Assembly: GCA_964057225.1 (NCBI GenBank)
Contig: OZ059900.1
Location: 4,474,501 to 4,538,500 of the forward strand
Direction: 5' to 3'
Length of the DNA stretch: 64,000 bases
Origin: Auanema rhodensis
Lineage: Eukaryota > Nematoda > Chromadorea > Rhabditida > Rhabditidae
This document shows, one piece after another, positions 23,965-37,300 of this stretch. A model generated the notes under the pieces. That model made no database searches. It was not told the DNA's origin and worked only from the letters and a program-made list of their open reading frames with translations. Positions within the stretch are counted from its first letter, which is position 1. Each line of letters starts with the position of its first letter. A program made the translations under genes and the position numbers.

Positions 23965-26900
23965 CATATTAGTCTAGAAACACAATCTTAATGGGTTTGA
24001 TGCATGGTAACCAAGACTTCCAATTTTTTGTGAACAGGTAGCTATACCACCTAAGTATCCAAAGAAAGTGATCTTGATTTGTAACTCGGATACCGTAGAA
24101 GATAGAAGAATACTGTGAAATTTAATGAAGTCTCCATGGTTATATTAGTCTAGAAACACTATCTTAAAGGATTTGATGCATGGTAACCAAGACTTCCAAT
24201 TTTTTGTGAACAGGTAGCTATACCACCTAAGTATCCAAAGAAAGTGATCTTGATTTGTAACTCGGATACCGTTGAAGATAGAAGAATACTGTGAAATTTA
24301 ATGAAGTCTCCATGGTTATATTAGTCTAGAAACACAATCTTAATGGGTTTGATGCATGGTAACCAAGACTTCCAATTTTTTGTGAACAGGTAGCTATACC
24401 ACCTAAGTATCCAAAGAAAGTGATCTTGATTTGTAACTCGGATACCGTTAAAGATAAAAGAATACTGTTAATTTTAATTTACTCCCCATGGTCATATTAG
24501 TCTAGAAACACTATCGTATTGTGTTTGATGCATGGGTAAATAGGACTTCCAATTTTTTGTGAACAGGTAGCTATACCACCTAAGTATCCAAAGAAAGTGA
24601 TCTTGATTTGTAACTCGGATACCGTTAAAGATAGAAGAATACTGTGAACTTAAATTAATTTCTCATGGTCATATTAGTCTAGAAACACAATCTTAATGGG
24701 TTTGATGCATGGTAACCAGGACTTCCAATTTTTTGTGAACAGGTAGCTATACCACCTAAGTATCCAAAGAAAGTGATCTTGATTTGTAACTCGGATACCG
24801 TTAAAGATGGAAGAATACTGTGAATTTTAATGAAGTCCCCATGGTCATATTAGTCTAGAAACACTATCTCAAAGGATGTGATGCATGGTAACCAAGACTT
24901 CCAATTTTTTGTGAACAGGTAGCTATACCACCTAAGTATCCAAAGAAAGTGATCTTGATTTGTAACTCGGATACCGTTGAAGATAGAAGAATACTGTGAA
25001 ATTTAATGAAGTCTCCATGGTTATATTAGTCTAGAAACACAATCTTAATGGGTTTGATGCATGGTAACCAAGACTTCCAATTTTTTGTGAACAGGTAGCT
25101 ATACCACCTAAGTATCCAAAGAAAGTGATCTTGATTTGTAACTCGGATACCGTTAAAGATAAAAGAATACTGTTAATTTTAATTTACTCCCCATGGTCAT
25201 ATTAGTCTAGAAACACTATCGTATTGTGTTTGATGCATGGGTAAATAGGACTTCCAATTTTTTGTGAACAGGTAGCTATACCACCTAAGTATCCAAAGAA
25301 AGTGATCTTGATTTGTAACTCGGATACCGTTAAAGATAGAAGAATACTGTGAACTTAAATTAATTTCTCATGGTCATATTAGTCTAGAAACACAATCTTA
25401 ATGGGTTTGATGCATGGTAACCAGGACTTCCAATTTTTTGTGAACAGGTAGCTATACCACCTAAGTATCCAAAGAAAGTGATCTTGATTTGTAACTCGGA
25501 TACCGTTAAAGATGGAAGAATACTGTGAATTTTAATGAAGTCCCCATGGTCATATTAGTCTAGAAACACTATCTCAAAGGATGTGATGCATGGTAACCAA
25601 GACTTCCAATTTTTTGTGAACAGGTAGCTATACCACCTAAGTATCCAAAGAGAGTGATCTTGATTTGTAACTCGGATACCGTTAAAGATAAAAGAATACT
25701 GTTAATTTTAATTTACTCCCCATGGTCATATTAGTCTAGAAACACTATCGTATTGTGTTTGATGCATGGTAACCAGGACTTCCAATTTTTTGTGAACAGG
25801 TAGCTATACCACCTAAGTATCCAAAGAAAGTGATCTTGATTTGTAACTCGGATACCGTTGAAGATAGAAGAATACTGTGAAATTTAATGAAGTCCCCATG
25901 GTTATATTAGTCTAGAAACACAATCTTAATGGGTTTGATGCATGGTAACCAAGACTTCCAATTTTTTGTGAACAGGTAGCTATACCACCTAAGTATCCAA
26001 AGAAAGTGATCTTGATTTGTAACTCGGATACCGTAGAAGATAGAAGAATACTGTGAAATTTAATGAAGTCTCCATGGTTATATTAGTCTAGCAACACTAT
26101 CTTAAAGGATTTGATGCATGGTAACCAAGACTTCCAATTTTTTGTGAACAGGTAGCTATACCACCTAAGTATCCAAAGAAAGTGATCTTGATTTGTAACT
26201 CGGATACCGTTGAAGATAGAAGAATACTGTGAAATTTAATGAAGTCTCCATGGTTATATTAGTCTAGAAACACAATCTTAATGGGTTTGATGCATGGTAA
26301 CCAAGACTTCCAATTTTTTGTGAACAGGTAGCTATACCACCTAAGTATCCAAAGAAAGTGATCTTGATTTGTAACTCGGATACCGTTAAAGATAAAAGAA
26401 TACTGTTAATTTTAATTTACTCCCCATGGTCATATTAGTCTAGAAACACTATCGTATTGTGTTTGATGCATGGGTAAATAGGACTTCCAATTTTTTGTGA
26501 ACAGGTAGCTATACCACCTAAGTATCCAAAGAAAGTGATCTTGATTTGTAACTCGGATACCGTTAAAGATAGAAGAATACTGTGAACTTAAATTAATTTC
26601 TCATGGTCATATTAGTCTAGAAACACAATCTTAATGGGTTTGATGCATGGTAACCAGGACTTCCAATTTTTTGTGAACAGGTAGCTATACCACCTAAGTA
26701 TCCAAAGAAAGTGATCTTGATTTGTAACTCGGATACCGTTAAAGATGGAAGAATACTGTGAATTTTAATGAAGTCCCCATGGTCATATTAGTCTAGAAAC
26801 ACTATCTCAAAGGATGTGATGCATGGTAACCAAGACTTCCAATTTTTTGTGAACAGGTAGCTATACCACCTAAGTATCCAAAGAGAGTGATCTTGATTTG
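23965..26900 (-). repeat. Nested 4- and 11-monomer HORs
   Basis: A private ccgtagaag lies at 24095 and 26033, and the extra-base G marker at 24534 and 26472, both 1938 bp apart (11 monomers plus two extra bases). Inside, a four-monomer string with gagact, gagtaaatt, gagaaattaa and cacatcc (+ terms) is present at about 24.28-24.95 kb and 25.0-25.6 kb (offset 705 bp), and again at 26.2-26.9 kb (offset 1233 bp from the second). One copy carries a private change, agcaacac at about 26091. The layers show that a 4-mer duplicated inside a larger unit. Confidence 0.75.
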
Positions 26901-29900
26901 TAACTCGGATACCGTTAAAGATAAAAGAATACTGTTAATTTTAATTTACTCCCCATGGTCATATTAGTCTAGAAACACTATCGTATTGTGTTTGATGCAT
27001 GGTAACCAGGACTTCCAATTTTTTGTGAACAGGTAGCTATACCACCTAAGTATCCAAAGAAAGTGATCTTGATTTGTAACTCGGATACCGTTGAAGATAG
27101 AAGAATACTGTGAAATTTAATGAAGTCCCCATGGTTATATTAGTCTAGAAACACAATCTTAATGGGTTTGATGCATGGTAACCAGGACTTCCAATTTTTT
27201 GTGAACAGGTAGCTATACCACCTAAGTATCCAAAGAAAGTGATCTTGATTTGTAACTCGGATACCGTTGAAGATAGAAGAATACTGTGAAATTTAATGAA
27301 GTCTCCATGGTTATATTAGTCTAGAAACACTATCTTAAAGGATTTGATGCATGGTAACCAAGACTTCCAATTTTTTGTGAACAGGTAGCTATACCACCAA
27401 AGTATCCAAAGAAAGTGATCTTGATTTGTAACTCGGATACCGTTAAAGATGGAAGAATACTGTGAACTTAAATGAATTTCCCATGGTCATATTAGTCTAG
27501 AAACACAATCTTAATGGGTTTGATGCATGGTAACCAAGACTTCCAATTTTTTGTGAACAGGTAGCTATACCACCTAAGTATCCAAAGAAAGTGATCTTGA
27601 TTTGTAACTCGGATACCGTTGAAGATAGAAGAATACTGTTAATTTTAATGAAGTCCCCATGGTTATATTAGTCTAGAAACACTATCGTATTGTGTTTGAT
27701 GCATGGTAACCACGACTTCCAATTTTTTGTGAACAGGTAGCTATACCACCTAAGTATCCAAAGAGAGTGATCTTGATTTGTAACTCGGATACCGTTGAAG
27801 ATAGAAGAATACTGTTAATTTTAATGAAGTCCCCATGGTTATATTAGTCTAGAAACACTATCGTATTGTGTTTGATGCATGGTAAATAGGACTTCCAATT
27901 TTTTGTGAACAGGTAGCTATACCACCTAAGTATCCGAAGAAAGTGATCTTGATTTGTAACTCGGATACCGTTAAAGATAGAAGAATACTGTGAACTTAAA
28001 TTAATTTCCCATGGTCATATTAGTCTAGAAACACAATCTTAATGGGTTTGATGCATGGTAACCAGGACTTCCAATTTTTTGTGAACAGGTAGCTATACCA
28101 CCTAAGTATCCAAAGAAAGTGATCTTGATTTGTAACTCGGATACCGTTGAAGATAGAAGAATACTGTGAAATTTAATGAAGTCATCATGGTCATATTAGT
28201 CTAGAAACACAATCTTAATGGGTTTGATGCATGGTAACCAGGACTTCCAATTTTTTGTGAACAGGTAGCTATACCACCTAAGTATCCAAAGAAAGTGATC
28301 TTGATTTGTAACTCGGATACCGTTGAAGATAGAAGAATACTGTGAAATTTAATGAAGTCCCCATGGTTATATTAGTCTAGAAACACTATCTTAAAGGATT
28401 TGATGCATGGTAACCAAGACTTCCAATTTTTTGTGAACAGGTAGCTATACCACCTAAGTATCCAAAGAAAGTGATCTTGATTTGTAACTCGGATACCGTT
28501 GAAGATAGAAGAATACTGTGAAATTTAATGAAGTCATCATGGTCATATTAGTCTAGAAACACAATCTTAATGGGTTTGATGCATGGTAACCAGGACTTCC
28601 AATTTTTTGTGAACAGGTAGCTATACCACCTAAGTATCCAAAGAAAGTGATCTTGATTTGTAACTCGGATACCATTGAAGATAGAAGAATACTGTGAAAT
28701 TTAATGAAGTCCCCATGGTTATATTAGTCTAGAAACACTATCTTAAAGGATTTGATGCATGGTAACCAAGACTTCCAATTTTTTGTGAACAGGTAGCTAT
28801 ACCACCTAAGTATCCAAAGAAAGTGATCTTGATTTGTAACTCGGATACCGTTAAAGATAAAAGAATACTGTTAATTTTAATGAAGTCCCCATGGTCATAT
28901 TAGTCTAGAAACACTATCGTATTGTGTTTGATGCATGGTAAATAGGACTTCCAATTTTTTGTGAACAGGTAGCTATACCACCTAAGTATCCAAAGAGAGT
29001 GATCTTGATTTGTAACTCGGATACCGTTAAAGATAAAAGAATACTGTTAATTTTAATTTACTCCCCATGGTCATATTAGTCTAGAAACACTATCGTATTG
29101 TGTTTGATGCATGGTAACCAGGACTTCCAATTTTTTGTGAACAGGTAGCTATACCACCTAAGTATCCAAAGAAAGTGATCTTGATTTGTAACTCGGATAC
29201 CGTTGAAGATAGAAGAATACTGTGAAATTTAATGAAGTCCCCATGGTTATATTAGTCTAGAAACACAATCTTAATGGGTTTGATGCATGGTAACCAGGAC
29301 TTCCAATTTTTTGTGAACAGGTAGCTATACCACCTAAGTATCCAAAGAAAGTGATCTTGATTTGTAACTCGGATACCGTTGAAGATAGAAGAATACTGTG
29401 AAATTTAATGAAGTCTCCATGGTTATATTAGTCTAGAAACACTATCTTAAAGGATTTGATGCATGGTAACCAAGACTTCCAATTTTTTGTGAACAGGTAG
29501 CTATACCACCAAAGTATCCAAAGAAAGTGATCTTGATTTGTAACTCGGATACCGTTAAAGATGGAAGAATACTGTGAACTTAAATGAATTTCCCATGGTC
29601 ATATTAGTCTAGAAACACAATCTTAATGGGTTTGATGCATGGTAACCAAGACTTCCAATTTTTTGTGAACAGGTAGCTATACCACCTAAGTATCCAAAGA
29701 AAGTGATCTTGATTTGTAACTCGGATACCGTTGAAGATAGAAGAATACTGTTAATTTTAATGAAGTCCCCATGGTTATATTAGTCTAGAAACACTATCGT
29801 ATTGTGTTTGATGCATGGTAACCACGACTTCCAATTTTTTGTGAACAGGTAGCTATACCACCTAAGTATCCAAAGAGAGTGATCTTGATTTGTAACTCGG

Positions 29901-32900
29901 ATACCGTTGAAGATAGAAGAATACTGTTAATTTTAATGAAGTCCCCATGGTTATATTAGTCTAGAAACACTATCGTATTGTGTTTGATGCATGGTAAATA
30001 GGACTTCCAATTTTTTGTGAACAGGTAGCTATACCACCTAAGTATCCGAAGAAAGTGATCTTGATTTGTAACTCGGATACCGTTAAAGATAGAAGAATAC
30101 TGTGAACTTAAATTAATTTCCCATGGTCATATTAGTCTAGAAACACAATCTTAATGGGTTTGATGCATGGTAACCAGGACTTCCAATTTTTTGTGAACAG
30201 GTAGCTATACCACCTAAGTATCCAAAGAAAGTGATCTTGATTTGTAACTCGGATACCGTTGAAGATAGAAGAATACTGTGAAATTTAATGAAGTCATCAT
30301 GGTCATATTAGTCTAGAAACACAATCTTAATGGGTTTGATGCATGGTAACCAGGACTTCCAATTTTTTGTGAACAGGTAGCTATACCACCTAAGTATCCA
30401 AAGAAAGTGATCTTGATTTGTAACTCGGATACCGTTGAAGATAGAAGAATACTGTGAAATTTAATGAAGTCCCCATGGTTATATTAGTCTAGAAACACTA
30501 TCTTAAAGGATTTGATGCATGGTAACCAAGACTTCCAATTTTTTGTGAACAGGTAGCTATACCACCTAAGTATCCAAAGAAAGTGATCTTGATTTGTAAC
30601 TCGGATACCGTTGAAGATAGAAGAATACTGTGAAATTTAATGAAGTCATCATGGTCATATTAGTCTAGAAACACAATCTTAATGGGTTTGATGCATGGTA
30701 ACCAGGACTTCCAATTTTTTGTGAACAGGTAGCTATACCACCTAAGTATCCAAAGAAAGTGATCTTGATTTGTAACTCGGATACCATTGAAGATAGAAGA
30801 ATACTGTGAAATTTAATGAAGTCCCCATGGTTATATTAGTCTAGAAACACTATCTTAAAGGATTTGATGCATGGTAACCAAGACTTCCAATTTTTTGTGA
30901 ACAGGTAGCTATACCACCTAAGTATCCAAAGAAAGTGATCTTGATTTGTAACTCGGATACCGTTAAAGATAAAAGAATACTGTTAATTTTAATGAAGTCC
31001 CCATGGTCATATTAGTCTAGAAACACTATCGTATTGTGTTTGATGCATGGTAAATAGGACTTCCAATTTTTTGTGAACAGGTAGCTATACCACCTAAGTA
31101 TCCAAAGAGAGTGATCTTGATTTGTAACTCGGATACCGTTAAAGATAAAAGAATACTGTTAATTTTAATTTACTCCCCATGGTCATATTAGTCTAGAAAC
31201 ACTATCGTATTGTGTTTGATGCATGGTAACCAGGACTTCCAATTTTTTGTGAACAGGTAGCTATACCACCTAAGTATCCAAAGAAAGTGATCTTGATTTG
31301 TAACTCGGATACCGTTGAAGATAGAAGAATACTGTGAAATTTAATGAAGTCCCCATGGTTATATTAGTCTAGAAACACAATCTTAATGGGTTTGATGCAT
31401 GGTAACCAGGACTTCCAATTTTTTGTGAACAGGTAGCTATACCACCTAAGTATCCAAAGAAAGTGATCTTGATTTGTAACTCGGATACCGTTGAAGATAG
31501 AAGAATACTGTGAAATTTAATGAAGTCTCCATGGTTATATTAGTCTAGAAACACTATCTTAAAGGATTTGATGCATGGTAACCAAGACTTCCAATTTTTT
31601 GTGAACAGGTAGCTATACCACCAAAGTATCCAAAGAAAGTGATCTTGATTTGTAACTCGGATACCGTTAAAGATGGAAGAATACTGTGAACTTAAATGAA
31701 TTTCCCATGGTCATATTAGTCTAGAAACACAATCTTAATGGGTTTGATGCATGGTAACCAAGACTTCCAATTTTTTGTGAACAGGTAGCTATACCACCTA
31801 AGTATCCAAAGAAAGTGATCTTGATTTGTAACTCGGATACCGTTGAAGATAGAAGAATACTGTTAATTTTAATGAAGTCCCCATGGTTATATTAGTCTAG
31901 AAACACTATCGTATTGTGTTTGATGCATGGTAACCACGACTTCCAATTTTTTGTGAACAGGTAGCTATACCACCTAAGTATCCAAAGAGAGTGATCTTGA
32001 TTTGTAACTCGGATACCGTTGAAGATAGAAGAATACTGTTAATTTTAATGAAGTCCCCATGGTTATATTAGTCTAGAAACACTATCGTATTGTGTTTGAT
32101 GCATGGTAAATAGGACTTCCAATTTTTTGTGAACAGGTAGCTATACCACCTAAGTATCCGAAGAAAGTGATCTTGATTTGTAACTCGGATACCGTTAAAG
32201 ATAGAAGAATACTGTGAACTTAAATTAATTTCCCATGGTCATATTAGTCTAGAAACACAATCTTAATGGGTTTGATGCATGGTAACCAGGACTTCCAATT
32301 TTTTGTGAACAGGTAGCTATACCACCTAAGTATCCAAAGAAAGTGATCTTGATTTGTAACTCGGATACCGTTGAAGATAGAAGAATACTGTGAAATTTAA
32401 TGAAGTCATCATGGTCATATTAGTCTAGAAACACAATCTTAATGGGTTTGATGCATGGTAACCAGGACTTCCAATTTTTTGTGAACAGGTAGCTATACCA
32501 CCTAAGTATCCAAAGAAAGTGATCTTGATTTGTAACTCGGATACCGTTGAAGATAGAAGAATACTGTGAAATTTAATGAAGTCCCCATGGTTATATTAGT
32601 CTAGAAACACTATCTTAAAGGATTTGATGCATGGTAACCAAGACTTCCAATTTTTTGTGAACAGGTAGCTATACCACCTAAGTATCCAAAGAAAGTGATC
32701 TTGATTTGTAACTCGGATACCGTTGAAGATAGAAGAATACTGTGAAATTTAATGAAGTCATCATGGTCATATTAGTCTAGAAACACAATCTTAATGGGTT
32801 TGATGCATGGTAACCAGGACTTCCAATTTTTTGTGAACAGGTAGCTATACCACCTAAGTATCCAAAGAAAGTGATCTTGATTTGTAACTCGGATACCATT

Positions 32901-33215
32901 GAAGATAGAAGAATACTGTGAAATTTAATGAAGTCCCCATGGTTATATTAGTCTAGAAACACTATCTTAAAGGATTTGATGCATGGTAACCAAGACTTCC
33001 AATTTTTTGTGAACAGGTAGCTATACCACCTAAGTATCCAAAGAAAGTGATCTTGATTTGTAACTCGGATACCGTTAAAGATAAAAGAATACTGTTAATT
33101 TTAATGAAGTCCCCATGGTCATATTAGTCTAGAAACACTATCGTATTGTGTTTGATGCATGGTAAATAGGACTTCCAATTTTTTGTGAACAGGTAGCTAT
33201 ACCACCTAAGTATCC
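26850..33215 (-). repeat. Twelve-monomer HOR, three tandem copies (2112 bp each)
   Basis: Three copies occupy about 26850-28970, 28970-31080 and 31080-33215. The private ccaccaaag lies at 27394, 29506 and 31618, and accattgaag at 28672, 30784 and 32896, each spaced by exactly 2112 bp (12 x 176). I found no difference between copies in the stretches compared. Similarity starts at about 26850 and ends near 33217, where aaagaaag replaces aaagagag. This is the cleanest HOR in the window and implies very recent amplification, or an assembly repeat that should be confirmed. Confidence 0.92.
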
Positions 33216-34130
33216 AAAGAAAGTGATCTTGATTTGTAACTCGGATACCGTTGAAGATAGAAGAATACTGTTAATTTTAATGAAGTCCCCATGGTTATAT
33301 TAGTCTAGAAACACTATCTTATTGTGTTTGATGCATGGTAACCACGACTTCCAATTTTTTGTGAACAGGTAGCTATACCACCTAAGTATCCAAAGAAAGT
33401 GATCTTGATTTGTAACTCGGATACCGTTGAAGATAGAAGAATACTGTGAAATTTAATGAAGTCTCCATGGTTATATTAGTCTAGAAACACTATCTTAAAG
33501 GATTTGATGCATGGTAACCAAGACTTCCAATTTTTTGTGAACAGGTAGCTATACCACCTAAGTATCCAAAGAGAGTGATCTTGATTTGTAACTCGGATAC
33601 CGTTAAAGATAAAAGAATACTGTTAATTTTAATGAACTCCCCATGGTCATATTAGTCTAGAAACACTATCGTATTGTGTTTGATGCATGGGTAAATAGGA
33701 CTTCCAATTTTTTGTGAACAGGTAGCTATACCACCTAAGTATCCAAAGAAAGTGATCTTGATTTGTAACTCGGATACCGTTAAAGATAGAAGAATACTGT
33801 GAACTTAAATGAATTTCCCATGGTCATATTAGTCTAGAAACACAATCTTAATGGGTTCGATGCATGGTAACCAGGACTTCCAATTTTTTGTGAACAGGTA
33901 GCTATACCACCTAAGTATCCAAAGAAAGTGATCTTGATTTGTAACTCGGATACCGTTAAAGATAGAAGAATACTGTAAACTTAAATGAATTTCTCATGGT
34001 CATATTAGTCTAGAAACACAATCTTAATGGGTTTGATGCATGGTAACCAGGACTTCCAATTTTTTGTGAACAGGTAGCTATACCACCTAAGTATCCAAAG
34101 AAAGTGATCTTGATTTGTAACTCGGATACC

Positions 34131-34212
34131 GTTAAAGATAGAAGAATACTGTGAAAGAAGATTCATTTAAGTTTGAGTTCATTAAAATTAACAGTATTCT
34201 TTTATCTTTAAC
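34131..34212. other. Inversion junction 2 (- to + orientation), patchwork
   Basis: The inverted array ends at actgtgaa (phase 91) at 34155. Five bases, agaag (34156-34160), do not continue either side. Then attcatttaagtt (34161-34173, + phases 80-92 of a D or F' monomer) is followed, after one T, by gagttcatt (from 34175), which steps back to + phase 78 of a G-type monomer. The right flank thus contains a 13-15 bp micro-duplication assembled from two monomer types. An imperfect 22-bp inverted repeat with one mismatch (34131-34152 against 34191-34212) surrounds a 38-nt spacer. It uses the same monomer phases (94-115) as junction 1. Confidence 0.9.
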
Positions 34213-34380
34213 GGTATCCGAGTTACAAATCAAGATCACTCTCTTTGGATACTTAGGTGGTATAGCTACCTGTTCACAAAAAATTGGAAGTCTTGGTTAC
34301 CATGCATCAAATCCTTTAAGATAGTGTTTCTAGACTAATATAACCATGGAGACTTCATTAAAATTAACAGTATTCTTTTA

Positions 34381-37300
34381 TCTTTAACGGTATCCGAGTT
34401 ACAAATCAAGATCACTTTCTTTGGATACTTAGGTGGTATAGCTACCTGTTCACAAAAAATTGGAAGTCTTGGTTACCATGCATCAAATCCTTTAAGATAG
34501 TGTTTCTAGACTAATATAACCATGGGGACTTCATTAAATTTCACAGTATTCTTCTATCTTCAACGGTATCCGAGTTACAAATCAAGATCACTTTCTTTGG
34601 ATACTTAGGTGGTATAGCTACCTGTTCACAAAAAATTGGAAGTCCTGGTTACCATGCATCAAACCCATTAAGATTGTGTTTCTAGACTAATATGACCATG
34701 ATGACTTCATTAAATTTCACAGTATTCTTCTATCTTCAACGGTATCCGAGTTACAAATCAAGATCACTTTCTTTGGATACTTAGGTGGTATAGCTACCTG
34801 TTCACAAAAAATTGGAAGTCTTGGTTACCATGCATCAAATCCTTTAAGATAGTGTTTCTAGACTAATATAACCATGGGGACTTCATTAAATTTCACAGTA
34901 TTCTTCTATCTTCAACGGTATCCGAGTTACAAATCAAGATCACTTTCTTTGGATACTTAGGTGGTATAGCTACCTGTTCACAAAAAATTGGAAGTCCTGG
35001 TTACCATGCATCAAACCCATTAAGATTGTGTTTCTAGACTAATATGACCATGATGACTTCATTAAATTTCACAGTATTCTTCTATCTTCAACGGTATCCG
35101 AGTTACAAATCAAGATCACTTTCTTTGGATACTTAGGTGGTATAGCTACCTGTTCACAAAAAATTGGAAGTCCTGGTTACCATGCATCAAACCCATTAAG
35201 ATTGTGTTTCTAGACTAATATAACCATGGGGACTTCATTAAATTTCACAGTATTCTTCTATCTTCAACGGTATCCGAGTTACAAATCAAGATCACTTTCT
35301 TTGGATACTTAGGTGGTATAGCTACCTGTTCACAAAAAATTGGAAGTCCTGGTTACCATGCATCGAACCCATTAAGATTGTGTTTCTAGACTAATATGAC
35401 CATGGGAAATTCATTTAAGTTCACAGTAGTCTTCTATCTTTAACGGTATCCGAGTTACAAATCAAGATCACTTTCTTTGGATACTTAGGTGGTATAGCTA
35501 CCTGTTCACAAAAAATTGGAAGTCCTGGTTACCATGCATCAAACCCATTAAGATAGTGTTTCTAGACTAATATAACCATGGGGACTTCATTAAAATTAAC
35601 AGTATTCTTCTATCTTCAACGGTATCCGAGTTACAAATCAAGATCACTTTCTTTGGATACTTAGGTGGTTTAGCTACCTGTTCACAAAAAATTGGAAGTC
35701 CTGGTTACCATGCATCAAACCCATTAAGATTGTGTTTCTAGACTAATATGACCATGATGACTTCATTAAATTTCACAGTATTCTTCTATCTTCAACGGTA
35801 TCCGAGTTACAAATCAAGATCACTTTCTTTGGATACTTAGGTGGTATAGCTACCTGTTCACAAAAAATTGGAAGTCCTGGTTACCATGCATCAAACCCAT
35901 TAAGATTGTGTTTCTAGACTAATATGACCATGGGGACTTCATTAAAATTCACAGTATTCTTCCATCTTTAACGGTATCCGAGTTACAAATCAAGATCACT
36001 TTCTTTGGATACTTAGGTGGTATAGCTACCTGTTCACAAAAAATTGGAAGTCCTATTTACCATGCATCAAACACAATACGCTAGTGTTTCTAGACTAAAA
36101 TGACCATGGGGATTTCATTAAAATTAACAGTATTCTTTTATCTTTAACGGTATCCGAGTTACAAATCAAGATCACTCTCTTTGGATACTTAGGTGGTATA
36201 GCTACCTGTTCACAAAAAATTGGAAGTCTTGGTTACCATGCATCAAACACAATACGATAGTGTTTCTAGACTAATATAACCATGGGGACTTCATTAAAAT
36301 TAACAGTATTCTTCTATCTTCAACGGTATCCGAGTTACAAATCAAGATCACTTTCTTTGGATACTTAGGTGGTATAGCTACCTGTTCACAAAAAATTGGA
36401 AGTCCTGGTTACCATGCATCAAACCCATTAAGATTGTGTTTCTAGACTAATATGACCATGGGAAATTCATTTAAGTTCACAGTATTCTTCCATCTTTAAC
36501 GGTATCCGAGTTACAAATCAAGATCACTTTCTTTGGATACTTAGGTGGTATAGCTACCTGTTCACAAAAAATTGGAAGTCTTGGTTACCATGCATCACAT
36601 CCTTTGAGATAGTGTTTCTAGACTAATATGACCATGGGGACTTCATTAAAATTCACAGTATTCTTCCATCTTTAACGGTATCCGAGTTACAAATCAAGAT
36701 CACTTTCTTTGGATACTTAGGTGGTATAGCTACCTGTTCACAAAAAATTGGAAGTCTTGGTTACCATGCATCAAATCCTTTAAGATAGTGTTTCTAGACT
36801 AATATAACCATGGGGACTTCATTAAATTTCACAGTATTCTTCTATCTTCAACGGTATCCGAGTTACAAATCAAGATCACTTTCTTTGGATACTTAGGTGG
36901 TATAGCTACCTGTTCACAAAAAATTGGAAGTCCTGGTTACCATGCATCAAACCCATTAAGATTGTGTTTCTAGACTAATATGACCATGATGACTTCATTA
37001 AATTTCACAGTATTCTTCTATCTTCAACGGTATCCGAGTTACAAATCAAGATCACTTTCTTTGGATACTTAGGTGGTATAGCTACCTGTTCACAAAAAAT
37101 TGGAAGTCTTGGTTACCATGCATCAAATCCTTTAAGATAGTGTTTCTAGACTAATATAACCATGGGGACTTCATTAAATTTCACAGTATTCTTCTATCTT
37201 CAACGGTATCCGAGTTACAAATCAAGATCACTTTCTTTGGATACTTAGGTGGTATAGCTACCTGTTCACAAAAAATTGGAAGTCCTGGTTACCATGCATC

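Larger units (their letters stand above)
10855..34155 (-). repeat. Satellite array domain 2, same 176-bp monomer inverted
   Basis: From 10855 every monomer reads as the reverse complement of the domain 1 unit, for example aaagaaagtgatcttg and ccaattttttgtgaacag. About 132 monomers span 23.3 kb. The same haplotype classes are present but two marker sets differ. All but one of the G-type monomers carry gagtaaatt where domains 1 and 3 usually have gagttcatt. I found no monomer here with the linked ttacagatc and ggtgatatagc variants that are common in domains 1 and 3. HOR blocks inside the domain have 10, 9, 4/7/11 and 12 monomers. One monomer is 175 bp because an A is missing at about 11736 (tatccaagaaag), and several are 177 bp. 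There are no genes, mobile elements or unique sequence. Confidence 0.97.

Noticed and set aside
10855-34155. A simple inversion of a contiguous piece of the + array
   Set aside because: Re-inverting the block does not restore monomer phase at either end (115 would meet 91; 149 would meet about 80), and the block carries its own variants. A clean two-break inversion without loss or gain does not fit, although an inversion with end processing remains possible.
34156-34160. agaag as a target-site duplication or insertion footprint
   Set aside because: It is only five bases, is not repeated on the other side, and no element lies between. It fits filler from template switching better.
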